From positions 1,922,001 through 1,986,000 of the forward strand of contig JANHCV010000006.1 in assembly GCA_025594325.1 (NCBI GenBank): DNA of 64,000 bases, in the 5' to 3' direction. The number at the start of each line of letters is the position of its first letter. Position 1 is the stretch's first letter. Position numbers and translations under genes: made by a program. This DNA comes from Blastocladiella emersonii ATCC 22665. Its lineage: Eukaryota > Blastocladiomycota > Blastocladiomycetes > Blastocladiales > Blastocladiaceae. Below the pieces are notes generated by a model. The model was not told the DNA's origin, made no database searches, and saw only the letters and a list, made by a program, of their open reading frames with translations. Shown piece by piece: positions 44,456 through 54,161 of this stretch.

Positions 44456-47133
44456 ACGACGTCGTTGTACTTGAAGCAGAAACTCATACACGGAGCATGG
44501 TCATTGCACTACGAACGGAGGACTTGGTTCTGCAAGGAAGCATGTCGACCGCGCTCACGTTCAGGGCAGGGAAGACGAGCAAGCCGAGCGAGGTCAGAGC
44601 ACCTCGCCCCCTTGGTCAGAGAGCAAGCCGAGCGAGATCAGCGATACGATCACGCTTGAGTGTGGCGCGTCGCGTCTCACGCATCGAGAACTCAGGTCGA
44701 TGCTCTAACACAAGGAAGATCGTTAATACAGGGCAAGGCGTATAATTTATCGAAACAAGGCAACAAAAATTCAAGACACACTCGCCCACGGCGCGAGCAG
44801 GATGGGGTATTGATTGCTTCTACAGCTCGAGGTCGAGGTCGAGCTTCTTCTCGACGGCGAGGCGGCGCAGCAGCGCGGCGTTGGCGGGGCCGGTCTCGTC
44901 GACGAGCGCCGTGAACAGCGACTCGGGGCACGACAGGAGCTCGGCGGGCGACGCGAGCTCGGCGACACGGCCGTGGTCGAGCACCAGGACATAGTCGTAG
45001 TCAATGATCGTATTGAGGCTACGGAATGAGGGGTTAGTTGCGATTCGGGAGCAGTTAACGAGTCGAAGCGAGCGTACCGATGGGCGATGGTGATGACCGT
45101 CGCGTGCACAAAGTCGCGGCGGATGGCCGTCTGGATCAGGCGGTCGCCCTCGACGTGCACGCTGGCCGTGGCCTCGTCCTATTCGTTGCGAAGGGAGGAA
45201 CGAGTGAGTAGCGCGGTCGAATCAAGTCAAAGAGAAGCGGACGCGTACCATGACCAGGACGTTGGCGCGGTGCACCATGGCGCGCGCGAGGCACAGGAGC
45301 TGGCGCTGGCCGACCGACAGGTTCTCGCCGCCCGTCGAGATGGGTGCGTCGAGCTTCTCGGGGAGCGTCTGGACGTAGTCGTAGAGACCGGCCGACTTGA
45401 GGCTACACACGCGACGGCGGGCACGCGAGTCAGACCGAGTTCTCGCGAGCCGCGCGATATGAAGAAGACGGACCAAGCCCAGATCTGCTCGTCGTCGGCG
45501 GAGCCCTCGCGGTCAATGTTGGACCGGATGGTGCCCGAGAACAGGACGGGCTCCTGCGGGATGATCTTCATGCGCTTGCGCAGGTCGTGCAGGCCGATCT
45601 TGGCAATGTCGACGCCGTCGATGATGATGGAGCCCTCCATGAGCTCGACGAGGCGGAACAGCGCGATGAGCGTCGTGGACTTGCCCGATCCCGTGCTAGT
45701 CGCGGGTCACGGCGGGAGGGTCAGTTCATGGCCGAGTCGAGCGAGCGAGCAGAGAAAAAGGCGTACCGGCCGACAATGGCGAGCTTGGAGCCCGCGGGGA
45801 TGGTGAACGACACGTCCTTGAGCACGGGGTCGAGGCCCTCGCGGTAGGCCATGGTCACGTTCTTGAACTCGATCTCGCCGTGCTCGGGCCACGACGCCGA
45901 CGGCGGCCGCACGTCCGTGACGAGCGGCGGCTCTTGGGGGATGCGATAGGCGATCTCCGACACGCGTTCGACCGAGTTAAGCTCGACTTCCGTTTGCGCG
46001 ACCTGGCGGACCATGAGGTTGAGGACGCCCGTGACCGACAGAGAGTAGCTGAGCGAGAGCGAGAGCGTGGCCACCGACGTCGAGCCGTTGGCGGCGGCCA
46101 TGACCGAGAAGACACCCGATGCGAGGACGAGGCAGGCGCCAATGGACTCGAGACGGATGCTGAGCCAGCGCGACGCGCACTGGAGCATCCAGAACGGCCG
46201 GTTGTTGAGGTCGATGAGGTCGCGGCTCGCCGTGAGGAAACGAGTCTCCTCGCGGTAGGCGCGAATCGTGGACAGGCCAGAGAGGGAGGAAGAAAAGAGG
46301 GAGAAGAGAGGAGACCGGGTGATGGAGTCGAGGCGCTTGATCTCGCGACTGGTCGCGCGGTACAGGAGCTGGATGAACCAGTACACGACGAGGAGCGGGA
46401 CGAGCGGGGCGGCGAAGATTGGGGTCGCCGAGATCATGAGGCCGAGCGTGGAGAGGGTCCCACCAATGGCGATGAGCAGCAGGCGGATGGCGTCGGGCAG
46501 CGTGTTGTCGCCCGACTCGGTGTCCTTGCTGAAGCGGTTGACGATCTGGCCGAGGGTGTGCGTGTCAAAGTAGGACATGGGCGAGCGGAGGACGCTGAAC
46601 ACGGCCTCGCGGTGAAGCGAACGAGATGCGCGAACGCCGGCGAAGGCGAACGTGGTGCCGAAGATGAGCGCCGTGAAGCACTGGCCGATACCGCCGCCAA
46701 AGTAGACGTAGAGGTACGTGTCGGTGGAGAGGCCGTACGAGTCCTGTGTCCAGTCCTTGAGCCACAGGTCGGTGAAGAGACGGGCACCGGTGTTGAGGGC
46801 GAGCAGCAGCATGATGACCAGAACGGTCCCGACGCCGCCCATGGCCTTGATGTACGCGACGATGACACCGGTCTCGACGGTGCCCGTGGCGCGCTCGTCC
46901 TCCTGCATGAGGGCGCCGGGCGCGGGCTTGGCCACGGCGACGGCCGCCGCCTCCTCGTCCTCGTCGGCCTCCTCGATGGCGGCGGCCGAGAGCATGGCCG
47001 ACGCGAGCGACCCGTTGGACATGCGCTTGATGGAGGCGACGAGCGACGCGTGCGACTCGCGACGACGTGCACGCTCGGCCTGGGCCTCGGCCAGCTTGGC
47101 GGCCGCCGCGGGGTCGGTGAAGGTCGAGACGGC
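44246..47133 (-). repeat. inverted segmental duplication, copy 2 (source locus)
   Basis: Partner of 13274-16160. This copy retains complete flanking genes on both sides (C2CD5 and the ABCC transporter), so it is the likely source. Identity appears complete for about 44777-47133. Confidence 0.9.
44456..44819. other. convergent spacer between C2CD5 and the ABCC transporter
   Basis: 3' flanks of two convergent genes. It corresponds to the diverged part of the duplication at 15588-15950. No gene. Confidence 0.6.
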
Positions 47134-49321
47134 CGACGACGCGTCCGAGTCCGTGTCGGCGCCACCAAACGTGCGCATCTGCTCGGCAAACTCGCCGTTG
47201 GCCTGCATGAGCTCCTCGTAGGTGCCGAACTCGGTAATGGTGCCGAGCTCCTTGAGGTAGATGACGTAGTCGCACTTGGGCACGTAGTGGAGCGCGTGCG
47301 TGACCAGGACGCGAGTCTTGCCCTTGAGGGCCTCGCAGATGGTGTTTTCGAAGACCTTCCGACCGATGTGGGCGTCTAGGGCAGAAATTTGATCATCCAG
47401 CAGATAGCTGTCGCAATCGGCGTAGATGGCGCGGGCGAGGCTGACGCGCTGCTTCTGGCCGCCGGACGCGCCGACGCCGTTCTCGCCGAGCTCGGTCATG
47501 TCGCCGTTCGGGAACTCCTGCAGGTCGCGCTCGAGGCACGCGAGGCGGATCGCGCGCTGGTACCGCTGCTCGTCGAAGGCGCGGCCGAACAGGATGTTGT
47601 CCTTGACGGTCGCGTTCTGGATCCACGCCTGCTGCGGGCAGTAGGCCAGCGAGCCGGCGATGGTGACGGAGCCCGACGTGCGCTTCATCTCGCCGACGAT
47701 GCCCGAGAGAAGGGCCGTCTTGCCGCAGCCAACCGGCCCGCAGACAGCGACGAGCGCGCCCTTGGGGATGGCGAGCGTGACGTGGTCGAAGAGCGTGGCG
47801 CCCTCGTCCCACTCGAACGAGGAGTCCGTGATGGTGATGGCGTTGGTGACGGCGGGCGAGTCGTCGACGTAGTCGGGCTGCGACGTGAGCTCCTCGGCCT
47901 CGAGCAGCGCCTGGATACGGCCGATGGCGACCTTGGCGTCGACCGAGAAGGCGATGATCATGGGCAGGACTATAGAGCGAGAATCCGTTGAGTTGTCAGT
48001 CGAAGATCACACCAACGATCACGGCTGGTGGCGACCGGCGGCGACCGCGACCACGACGCGTGATGGTGACCACGCGCGACCGCACGCTCGAGGCACACGC
48101 CACACACGAAAACCACGTTAACGTACACATGAGGGGAAGACGCAGCTGATTGAAGAGCGCCAGAGACGAGAAGACCACGGCGGGCGTGAGCGGGTTGCCC
48201 TGCCAGTAGTACACGGCGTACATGAGGATGGACGCGATCGAGGGCATGAGCGAGGCGAGGGCGTTGATGTTGGCGCGCCAGACGGCGAGGCGGCGCACGA
48301 GGCCGAGCTCGCGCTCGCGCAGCTCCATGACGGCGTCGGTGGCGAGCGACTCCCAGCCCATGAGCTTGAGCACCTTGGACGACTGCAGCATCTCGGTCAT
48401 GAGCCGCACGCGCTCGTCGGTCACGAGCTGCGACTGCTTGCGCACGCCCGTCAAGACCGTCATGACCTTGCCTTGGATGGGCATGAAGACAACCAGGAGC
48501 AAAAACCCGACGGCGACGGGCAGCCCGTCGAGCAGCCGGACCAGCAGCGCCAGCGTCACGGCGATCTGGATCGGCGCCGACCAGATCATGTGGAGGAACT
48601 GCAGCACGATCTCGAGGCGGTACACGTCGGAGGCGATGATGTTGGTGACTTTGCCCGGGTTGAAGGCGCCGGCGCGGGCGCGGGCCGACAGGCGGAGCGA
48701 TTTCGCGTACACGGCCGTCACCATGCCCGAGCGCAGGCGCATGCCGACCTTGGCGGCGATGACGAAGAGGATCGAGTTACAGAAGGTGGTGGCGAGCTGG
48801 AGGCCGAACATGGCGAGGACGAGCAGGTAGCCGTAGGACGCGTCGTGGCCCGAGCCGGGGAACTGGCGCGGGAACCGCAGGTGCAGGTCCTCGAGCGTGA
48901 AATACTCGAGCAGCGACTGCAGCACCGTCGGACTGTACACCTGGGCGGCGATGCCGAGGGCGTGCGGGATGGCGGCGAGCGCCCACGTCGTGCCGAAGAC
49001 GGTCCAGAGCATGCGGAGCAGCGACGCGGGCTTCCCGTCGGCGCGCGCCGTCTCGGCATTCCACCCGTCCTCGACGAGCTTGCCGTTGTGCTCGGCCGAC
49101 AGCTGGTCGTAGAGCTGGTACATGTCCGACTGCTCGAGCGGGGCGCGGTACCCGCGGCGGATCGTCGGCGTCATCCACGAGAAGAGCAGCCACGACAGCC
49201 AGTTGACGCGGCCCTCGGGGATGATCTTGGTGTCCTTGGGCGCCCGCTTGTCAACGGCGGGTGGCGCAGCCGTTGCCGGCGTGGCCGTGACCTTCTCGTC
49301 GATCTGGACGGTGGCGGCCAT
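44820..49321 (-). CDS. ABCC/MRP-type ABC transporter, full length
   Basis: Six exons (49321-48127, 47969-45767, 45695-45474, 45402-45249, 45178-45078, 45018-44820) join in frame to 1357 residues, the size of short MRPs (MRP4/5-like, no TMD0). Order: N-terminal [22 protein letters not shown]1 (~100-395), NBD1 (~419-640; Walker A GPVGCGKT, signature SGGQKQR, Walker [12 protein letters not shown]), linker, TMD2 (~730-1010), NBD2 (~1060-1357; [27 protein letters not shown]). NBD1 has Asp where NBD2 has the catalytic Glu, the usual ABCC asymmetry. It probably exports organic anions, conjugates or drugs across plasma or vacuolar membrane; the substrate is unknown. Intron 1 is 157 bp, the rest 59-71 bp. 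It is the parent of two fragments elsewhere in the window. Confidence 0.94.
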
Positions 49322-50018
49322 GGCGAAGGTGGTGGCGGAGGTGATGGAGGGCGAACTGGTCGTGGCCGCGGTGCTTGACGATGTCGATGGGCGTGAAGGT
49401 GCAGGAGGAGCGACGACGACCACGAGCGCAGACCAAGTGGTAGAACTTGGTGGCGACGATGATCCAAAGAGCGCTGGGCGGCGGGAGAGCGAGGGCGGCC
49501 GCGGGTTCTTGTAGGCCGCGGGGGCGACGCCGTCCCTGACATCGGCGAAGGGTCAGAAACCCTCATGGCCGCAGGCGTGGTCGCGGCGACGCGGGAGGGT
49601 TACATCCGCGCGTGTGGCGGCGTGGCGCAATGGCCTGGACCCGCTTTGCCCACTGCCGCCCCGCTTGTTTGGCCGCGGGGCGCCGCCTTGGCGGGGAAGC
49701 GGCGGCGCCGCCGGCGCTGCGAGGGCGACCGGGCCTCCGCTTTGCCGAGCGGATACGCGGGCGCGGTCGCGCGCGCCTCGACCGCTTCTCCGCGTGGATC
49801 CGTCATCCACGGCCAGCCAGGTGGCGCACGCACTCCATCGCGAGCGGCGTCGCGAAAGATTCCATGGCGCGCACGGGAAGCATCGCGGGAGATGTCGCGA
49901 CAAGTTCTCCAAAGTCGGAGGCGATGATCCGGGTGGTGATCGCGGTCAGGTGCAGCCAGAGTAGCATGATATCATAGTGTATTAGTCGAGTGTAGCTAGA
50001 ACAGGGGGCAGGCTAGGG
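49322..50018. other. intergenic region upstream of ABCC transporter
   Basis: Upstream region of the transporter and 3' flank of COQ1. Very GC-rich between 49560 and 49860. I see no gene. Confidence 0.5.
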
Positions 50019-51557
50019 TTACTTGGTCCGGGTCAGGACCTTCTCGGTGAGCTGGACGAGGGCGTCGCGGGCGGGCGACGGTGGCCACGCGCCGAGGGCG
50101 GCCGCGGCCGTCTGCGCGTGCACGGCGGCCCAGTCGCGCGTCTTGACGAGCCCCTGGCTCGCGTGGACGAGGTCAAAGGCGAGCGCCGCGTCGTCGGGCT
50201 CCGAGAAGCGGCGGTCGATGAGCGGCTGCAGCTCCGGGTACTCTTGCGCGGCGAACAGGACGGGCGCGGTGGCGAGGCCGAGCTTGAGGTCGGCGCCGCC
50301 CGCGGGCTTGCCGAAGGTGACGGCGGACCCGGTGAAGTCGAGCAGGTCGTCGACGAGCTGGAACGCGAGCCCGAGGTGCTTGCCGTACGTGTAGGCCACG
50401 TCGGCGACGGCAGGTGGCGCGCCGCCGAGCACGGTCGCGGCGCGGCACGACTTGGCGATGAGGGCGGCTGTCTTGAGGTACGTCTTCTCCATGTAGTGGT
50501 CAAACGCCGGGGACGGGTTCGGGACGGCCGAGGGCGACTGCCACGAGGGCGTTGGCCCGGACCCGGTGTTGCGCAGCTGCATGACCTCGCCCTCGACGAG
50601 GTCAGCGATGACGGTGGCGAGCAGCTCGACGACCTCGCAGTGGCGCAGGCGGGCGAGGGAGAGCGAGGCGCGGGCGAGCAGGTAGTCGCCGGCGAGAATC
50701 GCCATCTTGTTGCCGTGCTCGGCGTTGACCGAGGGAACGCCACGGCGCGTGGCGGCCGCGTCGATGACGTCGTCGTGCAGCAGCGAGGCGGTGTGGATCA
50801 TCTCGGTGATTTCGGCGAGGCGGCGCTGCGTCGGCAGGATGCCGGACGCGCTCACGTCGTAGGCGGTGGCGGAGAACCCGCGGGTCACGTCGTCGTGGGC
50901 GAGGACGGGGCTGATGGGGGTGTCCATGTAGGCGAACGAGCCCGTGTGCGGCTGGCGGGCGGCGGCGTCGACGGGAACGACTGAGGGCGCGGGGGCGGCG
51001 GTCCCTGGTGGGTGGGCGGTGCGGGCGGCGAGCGAGATGAGGAGGACGAGCAGCGGGCGGATGTGCTTGCCGTTCTGGTTGAAGTAGTAGTGCGACATGC
51101 GGCGCAGCACTTCGCTGTCGGTGGTGAGCAGCTTCTGGACGTTGGCGGTGAGCGAGGCCATGTCCTGGCCGAGGATCTCCATGGGGTCGACGAGCTTGCC
51201 GCCGGGCGGGACGACGAGCTTCTCGGCGTGCGCAAGCGTCTGGTTCCACGACGCCTGCGCGGATAGTGGTGGCAAGGCGGCCGCGGCCTGCGCGGAGCCG
51301 CTCGCGGCAGACAGCGAGCCGAAGAGGCGGGACAGCGACGCCGCGGCCGCGCCCACCCAGCTTGCCGAAGGAGCAGCAGTCGCCGGTGCCGGCGTCGCAG
51401 CAGCCGTGGCGGCAGGACCGGCCGCGGTCGACTTGGCCGCCGAGGGAGCGACGGCGGTCGAGCGGGACCGCGCGCCCGTGGCAGCGAGCGCAGGGACGAG
51501 GCGGCGGCCCGCCACGCGCCGCGCGGCGAGGGCCGGGCGGATCGAGTTGGCCAGCAT
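50019..51557 (-). CDS. COQ1: polyprenyl diphosphate synthase for ubiquinone side chain
   Basis: Intronless, 512 residues. An Ala/Arg/Ser-rich N-terminus (MLANSIRPALAARRVAGRRL...) suits mitochondrial import. The trans-prenyltransferase core starts near YFNQNGKHIRPLLVLL (the GKxxRP motif). The first Asp-rich motif LLHDDVID, then EGEVMQL, EKTYLKTAALI and the second Asp-rich motif FQLVDDLLDFTG bind the magnesium-diphosphate substrates. It elongates isoprenoid chains (six to ten units) for coenzyme Q in the mitochondrial matrix. An inserted ~45-residue Ala/Pro-rich loop lies between the GKxxRP motif and the first Asp-rich motif. Chain length cannot be predicted from sequence here. Divergent from the ZC2HC1-like gene. 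Confidence 0.94.
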   Translation of the reverse strand: MLANSIRPALAARRVAGRRLVPALAATGARSRSTAVAPSAAKSTAAGPAATAAATPAPATAAPSASWVGAAAASLSRLFGSLSAASGSAQAAAALPPLSAQASWNQTLAHAEKLVVPPGGKLVDPMEILGQDMASLTANVQKLLTTDSEVLRRMSHYYFNQNGKHIRPLLVLLISLAARTAHPPGTAAPAPSVVPVDAAARQPHTGSFAYMDTPISPVLAHDDVTRGFSATAYDVSASGILPTQRRLAEITEMIHTASLLHDDVIDAAATRRGVPSVNAEHGNKMAILAGDYLLARASLSLARLRHCEVVELLATVIADLVEGEVMQLRNTGSGPTPSWQSPSAVPNPSPAFDHYMEKTYLKTAALIAKSCRAATVLGGAPPAVADVAYTYGKHLGLAFQLVDDLLDFTGSAVTFGKPAGGADLKLGLATAPVLFAAQEYPELQPLIDRRFSEPDDAALAFDLVHASQGLVKTRDWAAVHAQTAAAALGAWPPSPARDALVQLTEKVLTRTK

Positions 51558-52115
51558 GGTGCGTGATGTTCTCGCGGGCAGATCGCAGGGGGTTCCGAGC
51601 GGACGCAGGAGTCGATGCGTGGAGATCGGGGCAGCAGCGCGGGCGCCTCGAGCGATGGTGCAGCTTCGTTGCAAGTACGTGGTGGTCGGGAGAGAGCCAG
51701 GGACTGGGGCGGCGGCCAGCTGGCTGACGAGAGGAGTGGTGGCCGAGCAGGTGGCCGAGCCGCGATGGAAACTTGTTGTATCACGCGAGATCAGCCGCCG
51801 CCCGCCGCCCGATGAACAACGCGTTTCGGGCCACGCCCGGCCCCGGACCGCGAGGGTTGCTCGCAGCGCGCACTCAATTGCATCATTGCGCGCGGCCGAG
51901 GATATCCGTGCTCTGCTGCGACCGTTGGCGGCCCGAAAGCGTTTGGCTCTGGTGGTCAGTGTGGCCGCGCGGCACGTGGCCGCTGCGAGACTCGCTGCGA
52001 GACACGGCTCGCGACGCGTCGCGCCACGCGTTCCCCGCCCACTCTCGACACCGCGCCGCTCCCCCCACTCGACCTCGACCCCGTTGACCCGTTGACTCGT
52101 TTCACGCCCGTGATC
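51558..52115. other. shared upstream region of COQ1 and ZC2HC1-like genes
   Basis: A 558-bp spacer between divergent starts. The last ~60 bp before the plus-strand ATG is C-rich. No gene is supported. Confidence 0.45.
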
Positions 52116-54044
52116 ATGCTCTCGAGCGCCGTGCCCGCCATGTACCAACCGCCACCGCAGCAGCGCGCTTCGCAGCCCGACCTGACGCGGCTGCCGTCGC
52201 TTCCCGCCGACGCGCCGCAGCCCACTCCGCCGCCCGACTACCCGTCGCTGTCGCGCGGAACCCCAAAGTCCGTCGACCTGCTCACGGGCCCGGGCAAGCT
52301 GCGCGGCTTCTTCCACGCCGTCCGCCAGGATGTGCCCGAGCACGCCGCGGGTCGCCGCCTGCACAATGCCCAGGCCCACCCGTTCGGCATGTCGGGCCCG
52401 CTCCCGCCTCCCTCCTCGACGACGTCCAACGGCGATGCGGGACCTGGGGGAGGGAGCGGCGTCCCCGCGCTGCCGTCGATCCACCAAAAGTACGAGCGGA
52501 TGCTGGGCAAGAAGCCCGGGTCGCCGCGGGCCGCCACGCGCGGAAACGGCACTGCGACGGGCAGCTCAGGCGATCTCACCGACGACCGCGCGGCCGACAC
52601 GCGCAAGTCGACGTCGTCGCTTTCGCCGAGCAAGCGCGCCAACTCGTCGGGCATCCCCGTCCCGCGCTCGCGCACCGTCCCGATGCGCACCGCGTCCTCG
52701 ACCGTGCACCAGGCCGTCCACGCTGCTGGCGCCGCCGCGTCGGCAAAAAGTCCGTCCGCGCGTCGCTCGCTGCCGCCTGGCCGCAGCAGCCGGAACGGCA
52801 GCGTCGCGGGCAGCACCACGAGCCTGATCCCCGGCCCCAACACGGCCGCGCGACGGACTGCGCCGCCGCACCCGCATCATCGCGGTCCTCCGCCGCCGCT
52901 ACCGCTCCAGCAGCAGCAGCCGGACCCCGTCTCGGCCGCGGCGTACCGCGCCATGGGCTACGTGACCTCGGCTCCGCCGTGGGACGCGGCCAACGCGCAA
53001 ATGTACGCCGCCGCCGTCGCTGGCCAGTACCCGTCGTCGTCACCGCAGTCGCAGATGGCCATGCCGCCGTGGACGGGGTACCCGCCGCCGCCGAACCAGC
53101 AGATACTGCAGCATCAGCAGACGTCGATGCTTCCCTTGTATCCGCAGCCGCCGCCGACCGGCATCCCCATGGCCCCGTCGGCCGCGGCCAAGATCCAGTC
53201 GGCGCGGTTGCGCCAGCAGCAGATGCACCAGTCGCGCGCCGCCTCGCTCGCGTCGCTCGCTCCCGCGCCCAACGACGGCCAGCAGCCGTTCTGGCAGCAG
53301 CAACAGCCGCAGCCCGTCCAGTACGCGCCGTGGCCGCCGCAACAGCAACAACAACAACAACAACCGCAGCAGTGGCAGAACATGGCCGCCGCCGGCCAGG
53401 GCCAGCCGTACCAACATCAGCAGCAGCCGCAGTACTACCCTCCTCAACTGCAACAACCACCGCCGCCGGCTGTCGCGCACCTTGCACCATCACGGCCGCC
53501 AGTTTCGACGAGTGCTGCCGCCGCGCCATCGCTGAAACCTGCTGCCGCCAAGAAGGCGCCCGAGCCGCGGCCGCAGCCTCTGAAGCAGAAATCGGCCAAG
53601 ACCGCTGCGCCGCCGCCGTCTAACTCGACGTCGCCTGCGCCCAAGGCCCGCGAGACACCCGCTCCCGCTGCTGCTGCACCTTCGAAACCAGCGCCGCCGC
53701 CGCAAGAGCCAGTCGAGCCCGCCGCTGCGCCTACGCCGACGCCGAAACCGCCGCGCAAGAAGCCCGCGGCGACGACGGCGGCCGACGAGAAACCGCTCCC
53801 TCGCCCGCTCGCCGAGATCCCTGCGAACGCGACGATCCCGCCCGACCTCGCGGCCGCGGACCCGAACCCGTCGCTCGTGCCGTGCGGCCAGTGCGGGCGC
53901 AAGTTTGCCGCCGACCGGCTCGCCAAGCACGAACCGATCTGCGCGACGGCGGCCGCGGGCAAGGAGCGCCGCGGGACCATGGACATGGCCGAGATGCGGC
54001 GCGCGGCCATCGTGAGGGAGAACTCGCCCGAGAAGCGGCACTGA
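52116..54044 (+). CDS. ZC2HC1-type zinc-finger protein, low-complexity N-terminus
   Basis: Intronless, 642 residues from the ATG at 52116. A single C2HC finger lies near the C-terminus: VPCGQCGRKFAADRLAKHEP followed by IC, the ZC2HC1/FAM164 pattern CxxC...H...C. It is flanked by RRGTMDMAEMRRAAIVREN. Near residue 55, LLTGPGKLRGFFHAV and KYERMLGKKPG look conserved. The rest is Pro/Gln/Ala-rich and probably disordered, with Gln-rich runs coded by CAA/CAG around 53335-53370. The family occurs in flagellated eukaryotes; its function is not well known. The C2HC finger may bind protein or nucleic acid. Confidence 0.8.
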   Translation: MLSSAVPAMYQPPPQQRASQPDLTRLPSLPADAPQPTPPPDYPSLSRGTPKSVDLLTGPGKLRGFFHAVRQDVPEHAAGRRLHNAQAHPFGMSGPLPPPSSTTSNGDAGPGGGSGVPALPSIHQKYERMLGKKPGSPRAATRGNGTATGSSGDLTDDRAADTRKSTSSLSPSKRANSSGIPVPRSRTVPMRTASSTVHQAVHAAGAAASAKSPSARRSLPPGRSSRNGSVAGSTTSLIPGPNTAARRTAPPHPHHRGPPPPLPLQQQQPDPVSAAAYRAMGYVTSAPPWDAANAQMYAAAVAGQYPSSSPQSQMAMPPWTGYPPPPNQQILQHQQTSMLPLYPQPPPTGIPMAPSAAAKIQSARLRQQQMHQSRAASLASLAPAPNDGQQPFWQQQQPQPVQYAPWPPQQQQQQQQPQQWQNMAAAGQGQPYQHQQQPQYYPPQLQQPPPPAVAHLAPSRPPVSTSAAAAPSLKPAAAKKAPEPRPQPLKQKSAKTAAPPPSNSTSPAPKARETPAPAAAAPSKPAPPPQEPVEPAAAPTPTPKPPRKKPAATTAADEKPLPRPLAEIPANATIPPDLAAADPNPSLVPCGQCGRKFAADRLAKHEPICATAAAGKERRGTMDMAEMRRAAIVRENSPEKRH

Positions 54045-54161
54045 CTGAGCGAGAGTCGAGAGAGGCAGGCAGACAGAGACGGAGAAGATTTTTGAATAGA
54101 AGTGACGATCGTGTACATGTGTATTGTGTGAGAATCCAAAAACTCGGGGAGCAAAAGCTGC

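Noticed and set aside
45880-47379. Long plus-strand open frame opposite the ABC transporter (and its twin at 13223-14527)
   Set aside because: Arg/Asp/Glu/Gly-rich antisense shadow of real exons, duplicated only because the underlying ABC DNA is duplicated.
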